Below are positions 1-11,695 of a stretch of DNA of 64,000 nt, piece by piece. Source of the stretch: Scenedesmus sp. ARA3 (Eukaryota > Chlorophyta > Chlorophyceae > Sphaeropleales > Scenedesmaceae); assembly GCA_004335835.1 (NCBI GenBank), contig RWJK01000577.1, positions 54,901 through 118,900 on the forward strand, in the 5' to 3' direction. The notes below the pieces were generated by a model. That model saw nothing but the letters and a program-made list of their open reading frames with translations, did not search any database and was not told the origin of the DNA. The translations under genes were made by a program, and so were the position numbers. Positions within the stretch are counted from its first letter, which is position 1, and each line of letters begins with the position of its first letter.

Positions 1-1433
1 GTTGAGGCCCAGCTGCGCCATCTTCACTGCTGCCTCAAACAGGTAGTCGTAGCACTCTGCCTGCGTCTTTGCCTGGATCCAGTCCTTGCCCCACACGTAC
101 ACGCCTGCAGGGGCAGCGGCGCACGCCACAACAGGGGCAGCAGCAGTTGCAACGGTGCGCATGGCAAGAGGACCAGCAGCAGTTGTAACTCTGCTTCTAG
201 CAGGCGCGACCATGCTGCAGAGGAGATTACATACCTCCCCGCTTGTCACCATAATACGCACAACATGCTGGCAACTGCTCTGGCACTTTCGCTACCCTGA
301 AACACATCAGCCTGCTGCTGGTTGCTGGCTGTCTGTGTGGTGCAGCTGCAGCTGCGGCGCTGCCACGCACCGTGCCGCCGCACCAGCACTGCGTTAGACT
401 GCGGGAAGTCGATGATGGCCTGGCGCATGCGGTCTGTCAGCTCGCACTCGCGTGCTGTGTTCTCAATGATGGGCACCACGCAGTTGCCGTAGAAGCCGTG
501 GCCCTCAATGCCCTGAAACACAGTGGCAGCACGCAGTTGCATGCGCTGCTGTTGTTATGTAGGGCAGTGAGACGAGCACATACGAGCAGATTGCAGCTGG
601 TGACAGGCACTACGGGAAAGCGGGACAGAGGTGCAAGGAAACGCGCTGGCTGGCTGGTTGTCAGGCTTTTCCCTCCTTGCAAACATGCTATCAGGCCTGA
701 GGGTCAGGCTGCTCACAATTGGGCATCTCTTGTTTGCGTTCAGACATGTGCAGCAATCACCAAGTAGCACTGTGCTGCAAATCACTCTACAGAACTGCGT
801 GGCAAGAGCCTGCCTGGCCAGCTGAGTAACCGCCGTAACCACCTGCACAAGCTGCTTTGCCAGCTACTGCCTGCCTGTTACATGCTGCTCCGCCTTGCTA
901 GGCGGTTCCTGCCAGTTATTGCTCACCTTGATCATTTCAATGTGGGTCACACGGAACTCTGTTGCATTGGGGTCCAGCATGGTTGCCATGACAGCATTCA
1001 GGGAGTGGCTGTGCAGGACAGCGCCAGCACCCCTCAGCTCATACGCCTGCAAGGCAGCAAGGCATCTCCAGCATTTAGTTGCTCGATCCCTGTCTGCAGT
1101 TGAATTGCTGCTACAGCTGCAGGTACAGACACCCACCGAAGTGAACAGAGGCTGGCACTCTGACAGCTTAGGAGGCCTGTATGGAGGAGGCCTGGCCTCG
1201 GGGGTGTGCAGCACATTGCCCTGGCTGTCCAACACAAACATGTCCCTGGGCTCCATGCGCTCCTTCTGCACGCCTGAGGGAGCCATCACGATGCGCTCGC
1301 TGCCGTCGTCATCTAGCGCCTTCAAAGATATGCCTCCGCCAGTTCCACCAACCCATCCTTGATCGTAGAAGAGACGGCACAGCTCGCATATCAGGCCTTT
1401 GGCCTCTTCCACTGTGGTGTTCCCGATGGTCAT
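1..1433 (-). CDS. mtnB: Methylthioribulose-1-phosphate dehydratase (3' end outside the window)
   Basis: Class II aldolase/adducin-family enzyme that dehydrates 5-methylthioribulose-1-phosphate in the cytosolic methionine salvage pathway. Exons read on the minus strand: 1433-1137, 1046-927, 512-371, 104-1 (open at the edge); all junctions are GT-AG and in phase. The first exon carries GTGGGISLK and the phosphate-loop region [10 protein letters not shown]. The second carries the metal ligands HSHS. The third holds [10 protein letters not shown] and a short IIENTA stretch, and the fourth VWGKDW. The start at 1433 is the first ATG; the protein begins [10 protein letters not shown], close to the family's usual start. 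In land plants this domain is fused to an enolase-phosphatase; whether that holds here cannot be seen because the gene leaves the window. It is divergent from the CDC50 gene. Identification is firm; the exact start is less so. Confidence 0.9.
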
Positions 1434-2594
1434 GTTTGGTGTGTGGGAGCACTTTCAGCGGTGGGCTGGGGCAGCAGCAAGCGGCGAGTGATGGCCAGGA
1501 AGCGCACGTAAGTTGCACAGCACACACTGCACCCACCAGCAGACGCGGAGAGGCTTTTGGAACGGCAGAACTGTGCACTTCACCTTCACCTAACACACGT
1601 TGTAACTCCGAGCGAATATACGCCAACGTTTGCAAGACTATCAGCTTTTGCTGATGCTTTTGCACTAGGCTTTGTAGAGAGCTGTGGATCCAGGCTCTTG
1701 ACCACTTTTACTTTGCCCTCAGCGCAGGGCATTTGTGCTGCTCAGTTGTTTATATCGGATTCATTGCTCTGTTAAAAGCGTCAGTAATCGGCTGTTGACG
1801 TGCTGGAGTGGCAGCTGGAAGGCAGGTACATCTGGCCTTCCTCAAGCTACTGCAGAAGCATCATACCCGCTGGACAGCAGCCTCTCCGTGTTGTGACCTT
1901 GGTAAGCGCATGCTGAAATCTTGCAGCGCCGTACCTGTCAAGCTGTGATGCTGCTGCTGCTATGCTGCCATGCATGCACGATCAGCACCTGCTGTTGTCC
2001 ATGAGCAGTGTTGACAGATGCTGCAGGCCCCCCTGCATAGGCACAACTGCACAAAGTAAGCAGCCTTGCAGATGTTGCCAAGCATAACATCATGCAAGAG
2101 GTTGCAAACAGCTTGTCTGCAGCCACCAGAACTCACAGGCTGTGACATCTCAACAATCCTGTTGCTGCAGCAGTACATGCTGCCGTGCACACCGAACATT
2201 GTGTATGCTTGTGCTGAGCTGCGCAGCTGTAGAGAAGCAGGCAGTCAAAGCTTTTGTTAAAGTACCACAATACGTGATGTTGCAGCACGTCATGCCGCAG
2301 GCACCAGCTTGCAGTGACACATGTTGGCAGGCCAGCAGCCTATTCATCCTTGTGTTGCCTTGCTTTCCCTGTTGGCTGTTTGTTGCAGGATTCCCAGCAG
2401 GAACAGCCAACAGGGGCAGAGTTTGTGACGCACAGAGCAAGCAAAGGCTCATCAGCGTACGTCAGCAAACCCGAGCATACAGCCGCAGCGGCAGCAGCTG
2501 CGGGGGACCGCACCAGTCTGCTGCTGCCTGGCTGCCCCAGGCCCTACTGAACAGTACGTGAGCAGCAGCAGCAGCCACAGCAGCAGCAGCAGGC
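1434..2594. promoter_or_regulatory. Divergent intergenic region, mtnB / CDC50
   Basis: Upstream region shared by two divergently transcribed genes, about 1.16 kb. I see no recognisable exon, TATA box or repeat that I would name. Open frames here are short and have no family resemblance. Confidence 0.4.
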
Positions 2595-3930
2595 ATGCCC
2601 GGCGGTAGCACCGGCGCCGATGAGCCGCCCAAGCCTACCAAGGAGCCGCGCTACACGCGGCTCACGCAGCAGGAGATGCATGCCTGCAAGCCCGTGCTGG
2701 ACGCCACCTGGGCCACCTTCATCTTTGCAGCAGTGGCCTTCATCATGATCCCGGTTGGCGCAGTGTGCCTGGTGTATGGGCTGAAGCCGGTTGAGGAGGT
2801 GTACCGTTATGACGAGGTCTGCGCAGCACGGGCAGGCTTTGACACTCCTGCAAAGGCGCAGCAGTGGCTGTGGACTAACCAGGGCCCTGACGGCATCAGC
2901 CGTGAGCAGGAGCAGAACCTGCGCTGCACCGTCAGCATCCAGATAACAAAGGACATGCTGAAGCCGGTGTTTGTGTACTATGAGCTGGACGGCGTGTACC
3001 AGAACCACCGCCGCTACGTGCGCAGCCGCAGCGATGTGCAGCTTGCAGGAAAGAACGCCAGCGCGACAGACCTGGCAGCGTGCAACCCGCAGTTGTACCT
3101 TGGTGGCAACACGAGCATGATGATCAACCCGTGCGGCCTGGTGGCGTGGAGCAACTTCAATGACAGCTACAGCATGTCGCGCGTGGCTGCTGACGGGCGC
3201 GAGACGGTGAGCTGCCTTGTGTCTTTGGCCGAGTGGTGCTGCGGGTGCTGCTTGCAGGAAGCTGTCTACTACTGTACAAGTGTGTGCGGCATCTCGGGAC
3301 AGTGTTGCCTGCGGTTGAACTGCAGTTGATGTCATGGTTTGGTTGTGTGTTCCGCTGGTGCAGCACCTTCGGGCGCCGCCTTCTCTCAACCTGGCTGCCG
3401 CCGCGTACTGCTGCTGCTGCCCCGCTCCGCAGGTGCTTGACGTGTCAGGCCAAGGCATCGCGCTGCGCTCGGACGTACACCACCGCTACGCCGACTACTA
3501 CCCGCAGAACTTCAACCCCTTCTTGAACTCCATGCGCGGCGGCGGCAACCTCACGCAGCCGCAGCCTGGCGGCGGTTTGAAGGAGCTCATGGTGGGCGAG
3601 GACGAGCGCTTCATCGTGTGGATGCGCACTGCTGCGCTGCCGCGCTTCCGCAAGCTGTGGGGCCGCATCGATAGTGACTTGAACGCCGGCGATGTCATTA
3701 ACATTGTCATTGACAACCGCTGGAACTCGTATGCGTTCAAGGGCAAGAAGAGTCTGGTGCTGGGCACGACAGATTGGTTGGGCGGCAGGAACCCGTTCCT
3801 AGGCATTGCGTATCTGGCGACGGGCGGGGCAAGCCTGCTGCTAGGTATTGCGTACCTGCTATGCAGGGTGTGCGTGCCGCGCAAGTTTGGGGACCCTGAT
3901 CTGCTGGCATCGTTTGTGGCTCGCATGTAA
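2595..3930 (+). CDS. CDC50: CDC50/LEM3-family protein (ALIS, P4-ATPase beta subunit)
   Basis: Accessory subunit that escorts type-4 P-type ATPases (phospholipid flippases) out of the ER and is needed for their activity. Two exons, 2595-3206 and 3433-3930, joined GT-AG in phase 0, give 369 residues, the normal family size. Visible parts: a cytosolic N-terminus rich in Pro/Lys; a first membrane span at about residues 39-62 ([19 protein letters not shown]); a large lumenal loop with four N-glycosylation sequons (NAS, NTS, NDS, NLT); the family block around NPFLNSM; and the conserved [16 protein letters not shown] leading into the second span at about 325-350. The tail is short and basic. The start ATG follows a CAG-rich leader. 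It is convergent with the deacylase gene. Confidence 0.93.
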
Positions 3931-4848
3931 GGGGCGTGCTTGGTTTTGTGAGTGCCGGTGGCTTGTATGGAGAAGCATGTTGAAGGGTGAAGCGCGTGTG
4001 TGTGGAGTGGCTTGAAGTTGGCATCAGCTGACTCAGTGCACGAAATTTTTGGTCTGTCATTTGTGTGTGGCCTGTCAACCAGTGCCGCACCAAGGCCTGA
4101 TGGCATGCAGCGCTTGACGTGGCATGCAACACCATGTTGCTGCTGCCTGCCCCTTGGTGTGCTGTCTGCTGGCATCAGCCTGACGACCAGCCATTGAAGG
4201 CAGCATGTGCGGTGTGCTGCGTAGCGTCGACGGTGACGGCATCCTCCTGTCCTTGCATGGATTTTTGCGTAGTCGGCAATGCAGCTGCACTGCAGCAGTG
4301 ACGCTGGCTGACCCGGTGCTCCCAGCTGGGGTTGCACTGTCGACCTCCTGGTGCACTGTGGGGCAGTTTGCACGCCAAGCACAGTGTTTTGCAGGCCTGC
4401 TGTTGATGCTGATGCTGTGCCACGCGTGCGGTTGCATTCGGCCTTGCTCTGCAGGGCGCATGGTGCCTTTGCCAACTGCTTGAAGATGTTGGGCATATTG
4501 CGGCAGGCAAGCAGGTTGCATGTACTGATATATTACAAGTCCAGCTTCACCGCCTGTACTGCATGTCATCTGACATGCATGTGCTTGCATCCACTGCTAT
4601 GGTTAGTGCTGAAATTGCCGCAACTTGCTGAGATGTTTACTGGTTTGTACGCAGTGTGCAGGTCTGCCTGTGAAGACATAGCCCCACATCAAGCACATAC
4701 GTGTGCTGCTTCATACGGTTTAGTGTACTGGTCTGTTCATGTGAAACGTGTGCACGAAGGTTGCAGCTTACATGGTCTGCAGGTTTGTTTGGCGCCTCTC
4801 GCTTGCAGTTATGGCTTGGATGATCTGGCACAAGCAATGCATGTCTAG

Positions 4849-4906
4849 TTGGTATGATTCTGCTGGTGTGCAGGCTGTTGGTATCATTCGGCTGATGTGC
4901 AGGCTG
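4849..4906. repeat. 29-base tandem repeat, two copies
   Basis: Copies at 4849-4877 and 4878-4906 differ at a few bases; both end in GTGCAGGCTG. They lie in the presumed 3' untranslated region of the CDC50 gene. Confidence 0.7.
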
Positions 4907-5013
4907 ATTGTTTTTCGCATGCATGCAGGCACCGCCAATACAACAAATGCGGATGTGCGGACTGATTTGCAACGTGGAGCTGACAACGGGGTGTCGTAGC
5001 GCTGCTGTGCACC

Positions 5014-5018
5014 TGTAA
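5014..5018 (+). terminator. Candidate TGTAA poly(A) signal for the CDC50 gene
   Basis: TGTAA is the usual chlorophyte polyadenylation signal. This copy lies about 1.1 kb after the stop codon at 3930, so the link to that transcript is an inference. Confidence 0.35.
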
Positions 5019-5850
5019 GTCATAATTGTGCTGGCAAGGCAAGGCAATTTGTTACACGGATGCGGTCGCCCCACACCAGAGCAGCAAACAGCTGGCTGTT
5101 TGGATGTGTTACATGTGCCACACATCCAGATATCCAGCAGTCACACCACACGCTTGCTAGTAACTTAGGCTGTGGCCGCATGCAGGATAGGGCCCCAGCC
5201 ACCAACACCTGCAACGGCTGCAGATGCTCAAGTGACGGCATCAGTTGATTGACCATGGGCGGTCCATGATTATGGTGTTATAACACTGAGCAGCAGCACT
5301 GCAGACAAGCAGCAATTGCAGACTTGCATACAGTACGACACAATACTTGTAGCATTGCAGAGCCTTACCAACCATGCGGCTGCCAGTCCGAGCTGGGGGC
5401 TCGAGATTACTGGAAAAGCACAGGCGCACCACAATCCGCTTGCGGTGTCTTGACCGTGCCAGTGCAGCTGCATGTTTCAGCAGCATCAGCAGCCTCTGAG
5501 CAGCAGCCATGCTTCATCCGCATGCTCATCACCATAAAGACATCCTAGCCAGCTATACGAACGCCAAACCTTGGCACTGTGGCAACGTGGGGCCGACCTT
5601 TCGCAAAGAAACTTGCCAACAAGCATTACGCATCAACCAGCGGAAGCACCGCATCGTGTGTGGGCACTGACATGAATGCAGCCATTCCATTGCAAGCCTT
5701 GCAGTGCAGCACAACACTGGACAAAATGCAGGCACTTGCCGCAGCAGCAGATTTGTTGAATGCTTGCTCTGCCAGTGCAAGCACCTTGCAAAAGCTGGGG
5801 TTGCCCTGACATCTCTACCTTGTCAACCTGTTCATAGCAGCCTTGTGACC

Positions 5851-5894
5851 TGGTCAGTGCCCCTGGTGCCCGGAGTCCAGCATTAAGATGACTG
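5851..5894 (-). repeat. Decayed copy of the last exon end of the tRNA deacylase gene
   Basis: Matches 5979-6022 (end of the coding sequence including the stop region) with few differences, about 128 bases downstream of the real copy. A weaker third fragment lies at about 5950-5973. It is not usable as coding sequence and looks like a local direct duplication. Confidence 0.75.
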
Positions 5895-5981
5895 GCGCTG
5901 GTCATGCAGGCTGTCCCTGTGTCCCTATACCTTCACAGCAACCTTTTCTCCTGGTCAGTGTGCCTGGTTCCCAGTTTGTGG

Positions 5982-6377
5982 TCAGTGCCCCTGGTGCCCA
6001 GAGTCCAGCATGAAGGTGACTGGGCCGTCATTGACCAGCTCCACATTCATCATGGCGCCAAACACGCCATCATGCACCCTGCACACAACATAGCGTCATT
6101 TAGTGCCAGCAGGGACAGCAATTGTGCGCCGTGCAGAAGTGCATGTGCGCCGCGCAGCATGCGTTACTTTGGTGTGGCATCAGAGGAGCAGTCAACAGCT
6201 GCTCAGCATCCTCAAGATGCTGCTCAGCAGGTCGCCTGCTGGCATGCAAAGCAACAGCAAGTCAGGCAGCGCAGTGCGCATTGCATTCCATGCACCTGCA
6301 CCCACACACCCCGCACCTGTCCGGCTGGTATGCTGCCCGCATGCGCTCCACAAAGCTCTGGTAGAAGTCCCGCGCCT

Positions 6378-6421
<44 letters not shown>

Positions 6422-6755
6422 CAGCAGTCAGCCAGCTGACACCGCAGACAATGCAGGTATCGACAGCAGCAGCACCAGGCAGCACTAACGTGCCGCACGT
6501 CACCCACACAACAGCGCAGCTGCAGCAGCTGCCGCTGCCACAGCAGCTCTTGACAACAGTAGCACTGCCCAGGATGTGACCCTACTGGCTAAAACGGTGC
6601 ATTTCTTTGCAACCTCGCAGCCCCCACCTTGTCCGGTCCCATTGCTTTGCTGAAGTCCGGCTTGGGCTTTTTGAGGCGGCCATACAGCGTGAACTGGCTC
6701 ACCAGCAGCACCTCCCCGTCAATGCCAGCCACCTGGCAGCAGCAGCAGCAGCGGC

Positions 6756-6803
<48 letters not shown>

Positions 6804-7464
6804 TGGAGGACATGGAGTTGTGATGCGCAGTGCAAGCAACATACGTACGCATCTGGCTGCCTGCCACAACTGCAGTGCTAGCCTCGCATGGTGCAGCATG
6901 TGGTACAGGCTTTGCTGTGCTATTGTCGGGCAGAATGCTCAATCACAAACCCTGTGCCTCCGGCTGTTCACTCACATCCTTGGCCCAGGGGCTGTTGTTT
7001 TCGGGATCAGGCCATGCTCTGGTGCGCGTGATCTTCTTGACCCTGCACCACGCCAGCAGTAACATTGCCACATTAGGCAGTAGCAGGAGTGCCAGTAGCA
7101 GCAGTGATGACTCAGCTGCGCACTGCCTGCACATTGCAGTACTCACACACACAGCAGTGCTCTGCCCACAGCAATCATTGTGCCTGCTCATACTGCATTC
7201 AAACACACGCGTGGCGGTCTACATATATTTCACACAGGTCAGTTGACACTGTACACCACTGCTGCGCCAGTGTTGCTTGCCGCTGCATTGCTGGCAGCTG
7301 CTACACTCACAGGTACTCGGCATCAGCATCTACATCGTCATCTGTCACGCCAACCTGCAGGGATATACAGTCCACAACAGCACACGTTAATCCTGTGCCT
7401 GTTGCTGCAGCTGATTGTCACGGCTGTTATCTTCAGAAACATGCCTGCCGCTGGCGTTGCTCCC

Positions 7465-7509
<45 letters not shown>

Positions 7510-7788
7510 ACTGCCGAGTCAGCCCTGGTGGCAGCCTGACAGTAATGTACAGCCGCGCTGCTGCCACCAGCAAGCAGCTGCAGGCAGTTCATATCACAGC
7601 AGTTCAGTTATGCAGCGCAGAACCCACCAGGCACAGCCATCCTCTTCCAATTTTGGATATTATCTTGCCCTCCACCTGCAACCAGCGGCAGTGACATGGG
7701 ACAATGCTCCGGCTGTTGGTGCAAGTACATTTGCGCTCAGGCGGACCTCAACGCTGGCTGAAGTGACTCGTTGTATCACTGCTCGCAT
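5982..7788 (-). CDS. DTD1: D-aminoacyl-tRNA deacylase
   Basis: Hydrolyses D-amino acids (and glycine mischarged on tRNA-Ala) from tRNA, a translation quality-control enzyme. Seven exons on the minus strand: 7788-7747, 7675-7628, 7354-7311, 7042-6976, 6732-6628, 6375-6317, 6078-5982, giving 153 residues, the typical length. It starts [13 protein letters not shown], exactly the family N-terminus. The two active-site motifs are intact: SQFTL at about residues 79-83 and NDGPVT (Gly-cisPro loop) at about 138-143. The end is a short extra GHQGH. Introns hold long CTG runs next to acceptors. One oddity is that the first donor reads GTCCGC instead of GTGAG; the reading frame (SVE then VEGKI) supports it. 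It is divergent from the prolyl oligopeptidase, with about 370 bases between them. Confidence 0.95.
6377..6420 (-). repeat. (CTG)n run abutting the acceptor of deacylase exon 6
   Basis: On the gene strand an unbroken CTG run of about 14 units ends in the acceptor TGCAG at 6376. It is intronic. Confidence 0.85.
6735..6801 (-). repeat. (CTG)n run abutting the acceptor of deacylase exon 5
   Basis: The gene-strand CTG run, interrupted by one CCG block, leads straight into the acceptor CCAG at 6733. A similar run at 7471-7508 lies further up in another intron of the gene. Confidence 0.85.
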
Positions 7789-8156
7789 AGCTATCACTCG
7801 TACTGCAGGGACTCTGCTGCTGCCACTCCTGCCTCCAAGTAACCTGCTGCTGCTACTGCTGCTGTAGCTGGCTGTGCTGTTCGCCGTCCTGCGCAGCCCA
7901 GGTGCTCGCAGACGCTGCATCTCTCTAGTTCAAACACCACGTAGGGCGTCGAACGCCGTTTGACGATTCATTGACGAAGCGTTCACATGCAGTACTGTAC
8001 CTCAATGCCAGAAACACAGGACATGCGGTTCCCTAAACAGGCAGAAACACGATACGGAATCACTCTGAAGCTGCGTTGTGCTGCACACGTTCGAGGTTAG
8101 CAGCTGCATGTAGGTCACTTGCTGCTGGGCAAGTGCTTTGTTCTGGGTTGGAGCTC
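7789..8156. promoter_or_regulatory. Short divergent promoter, DTD1 / prolyl oligopeptidase
   Basis: About 370 bases between two start codons that point away from each other. It must hold both promoters. I see no clear TATA box. The left end is CTG-rich on the plus strand. Confidence 0.5.
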
Positions 8157-10568
8157 ATGCTCCATCGTCTCTCTGCTCGCTTGCCGCGATCAGCACCACG
8201 AACAAATACCTTAAGGAGGCTTGCAACCTGTGTTGCAGCTATGGCGCCTGCTGCGAAGGGTAGGCGGGCATCTGGCCATCCCAGGGTTGTGGGTTGGAGG
8301 TGCTGCTGTGCTCAACACCTAGGCAACGTGACTTGCTTGCAGGAGCGCCCCAGTCAGGCCTCACTTTGTTACCAAGCGATTACCCAGAGGTACGAAGCGA
8401 TCACAGCAGCGCTGCTGCTTTCCATCAGCAGCTTGCAAGGCAGCTCTGGAGCAGAGCCTGGCAGTGCGACATCAGACTCAACCTGCAACAAACCAACGCA
8501 TTGCTGCTGCACAGGACTGCATCAACTCAGCTGATGCTGATGTTTATTTTGTGTTCTTGCAGGTGTCCCGTGATCCTTCAGTGGTTGAGGAGCTGCATGG
8601 CACAAAGGTGGCAGACCCATACAGGTGGCTGGAGGATCCAGACTCAACAGAAACACAGGCCTGTGAGTGACCGGCTTACTAGGGAGACTCATAGCAGCAG
8701 CAGCAGCAGTAGCAGAAGCAGCAGCAGCATATCAGGTGCATGCTGCCAGCAACAGTGTGCGCCACAAAACACCAGCAGTTCGCATGACAACGTGTCTCAG
8801 GCTACTAGCCTGCTACTAGCACAGAAGGAATGCATGCGTTGCCGGCCTGCTTTGCTGTGCTGCCAACCGCGCATCGCACTGTAGCGATGCACAAAGCTAG
8901 TGCTCAGCACAACACAGTACGCTTTCCTGAACTCAAGCGCTGGCTCTGCTGCTTGCTGTGCTGTTGTGCGCTGCAGTTGTGGAGGCGCAGAACAAGCTGA
9001 CAGGCAAGGTGCTGGAGCAGTGCACCACCCGTGACCAGTTCATGTGAGGCCAGTGCAGCTGCAGGGCATTTTAAGTCGATGATACTGATAAAGCACTCCT
9101 GGTATGGGTGTGCAATGTGAACCACAACACCTTCGGCTCAAACTTCATCACAATGTTGACCTTTAAGCAAAGCACCAGCGCATGTGTGCTGCATTCGTCA
9201 CACATGATGTCAAACACTGGACACTCGAGCGCCGTGTGTGTGATGCCACGTCTGGTTCCGTCAAGCCTGGTTTTGCCTGTGCTGTTTGTGCTGCTGCCTT
9301 GCTGCCTGTCAGGTCTCTGTTCACTGCGCTGTATGACTACCCCAAGTATGGCACACCCTTCAAGCGGGGAGGTGAGCCAGACACCACATGACAATGACAA
9401 ATCGCTGCATGCTGTTTGATCACGTCCGATATAGAAGAAGGACGCCAATCAGGAGCCAGCGGAAATGTCCCAGGGGAGGAAAGAGATCTGCTGGTGGCTC
9501 TGGTGGCTCTTCTCGTCAACGCAGAAACTCAAAACCCTGCTGCTCCTGGTGCTGCTGCAGACCGCTACTACTATTACTACAACAGTGGCCTACAGCAGCA
9601 GTATGTGCTGTATGGCCAGGACAGCCTGAAGGTGCGGCAGCAGCAGTGAGGCAGCAGCAGCAGTAGCCAGTGACAGTGGCAACACCACCAACACCAACAC
9701 CAGCACGAGTGACAGCATCAGCGAGAGTGATAGTGCGCAGCGTGGCATAGCTGTACTTGACATGGGTTTTGCAGCTGTTGTCGTTTGCCGGGCCTGCAGC
9801 CCTAGACAAAGCAGCCAGCTGCTGCAGAGCTGGCAACACTGCTATTGCTGCCTGCTGCTCCTGCTGCTGCTGCTGCTGCTCACTGCAGGCTGAGCCTGTG
9901 GTTCTGCTGGACCCCAACACCCTCTCTGAGGATGGTACAGTGGCGCTCAAGGACGCTGTATTCAGGTGCGGCGGCAGGGGTGCCAGTGGCAGCTGTAGGT
10001 GGCCTTCTGTCAAGGGGTGCTGCAGCTGCATAGCGGAGCGCTGCCAGTCCATGCCGTGTTACATTCCACACATGTGTACCAGACATGGAGAGCTGGATTG
10101 CAGCAGGTGTGGGGCGGTTGACACAACCGAGTTTTGATGGTCTTTCAGAGGAGGTGATGCTGTGTATAGCTGCCATGTGAAGTGCAGCACATTACGCCCT
10201 TGTCGCATCAGCAGATGCCCCGCCTGCAGCAACCTCTCTGGCTAAGTTGGTTGTATCGTTTCATGTTTTCAACAGGCTGCACCGCCTGCTGTGCTGCTGC
10301 TGTTCTGCTGCAGTGATGATGGCAAGCTAGTGGCGTACCAGCTCAGCAGCGGCGGCTCTGACTGGAGCACCATCAAGGTACAGCGAGTGCAGCCATCAGG
10401 GGTCTGGCGGGGAGCATCACTTTGTCCTTGGTCACTGCTGTGTGTTGCTGTGTTCAGCTGCTGCTAGCACTTGCCTGCTTGGTGGCCTGCTCAGGTATCC
10501 TGCTCAGACCTGGAGCACATACGAAGATGTGCTTGGCATGCTTGACTGGTGGGTGCTCTGAATCACCG

Positions 10569-10602
<34 letters not shown>

Positions 10603-11663
10603 TGCTGTCTGTCGGTGCTGACGGCGCTGCTGTGCCGCATGAAGACTTGCTGGAGCACGTAAAGTTCAGCAGCATCGCCTGGACACACGACAACAAGGGG
10701 TTCTTCTACAACAGGTGCTTGGGACGGGGGAAGGGTGGGAGGAGGGGTGTAGGGGGTGGAAGGAAACAGCAGCACGCGTAACAGCAGGACAAGGCGCCGC
10801 ACTGCATTAGCTGCACTGCAGCAGCAGCTGCACGTAGCCTTTATGCCTGTGTGCACGTTGTTACCATTCAAAGCTGCCGCGACGCACCAAAGGCTTTGAT
10901 CTGTATGCCGTGTGGTGTGCTCTCTCTGTCTTTCACATGCCGCTGCATGTGTCGCATCGTCTATGCTGTGTTGATGCTGGCGTGTGCGCCCGTAGGTACC
11001 TTGCACCCAAGAGCTCCCCTGACTCACTCGGCACAGAAACAGGTGCGATGCGCTGTTGAGCAGCAGCAGCAGCAGTGGTGGACGTTTGTGTACACGATGC
11101 TGCACTGCTTTATTCCACTGGTCCGTTTACACGCGGCAGCAATGGGTTCCAAACATAGCCACAGCGCTGGGAGCTCACATGTTACTGCAGTATATTATTG
11201 CCTGCGAGCGCACATTGACTTCCGTTGAAACCATGAGGGACGTACAAAGCCATGCCAATGTGCCTTCGGAAGCCTGCTGATACAGCCTGTTGCATCAGGA
11301 TACAGGTGACCAAGCCTGTGCTGCTGTGTGCACCTGTGCAGACACACCAACCAGAACCACGCTGCTGTGCTACCACGTGGTCTTGGGTTTGTTACACCTC
11401 AACACATCTGCCATGTCAACTACACTAGTGCACACCTGCGCAGACACCAACTAGAACCAGCTGCTGTGCCACTGTGCTGCTGATGTGCTGCTACTGTGCT
11501 TCTGTGCTGCTGTGTGCACTTGCGCAGACACCAACCAGAACCAGCTGCTGTGCTACCATGTGCTGGGCACGCCCCAGGCTGATGACGCCACAGTGCTGGC
11601 AGACCCTGATCACCCGCTGTGGATGTTTGGGGCCGAGGTGACAGACGATGGCAGGTGAGGCCA

Positions 11664-11695
<32 letters not shown>

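Larger units (their letters stand above)
3931..5981. other. Convergent 3' region between CDC50 and the tRNA deacylase
   Basis: About 2 kb with no gene I can support; probably the 3' untranslated regions of both neighbours. It holds a 29-base imperfect direct repeat at 4849-4906, a candidate poly(A) signal at 5014 and decayed copies of the deacylase's last exon near 5851 and 5950. Confidence 0.4.

Noticed and set aside
2544..3458. 304-codon minus-strand frame opposite CDC50 exon 1
   Set aside because: His/Arg/Ala-rich antisense shadow of a conserved coding exon.
3498..4496. 332-codon minus-strand frame opposite CDC50
   Set aside because: Overlaps the well-supported second CDC50 exon and has no family resemblance.
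6377..6420. Triplet run as a poly-Gln or poly-Ala protein
   Set aside because: It lies in an intron of the tRNA deacylase; the conserved exons on either side join only if it is removed.
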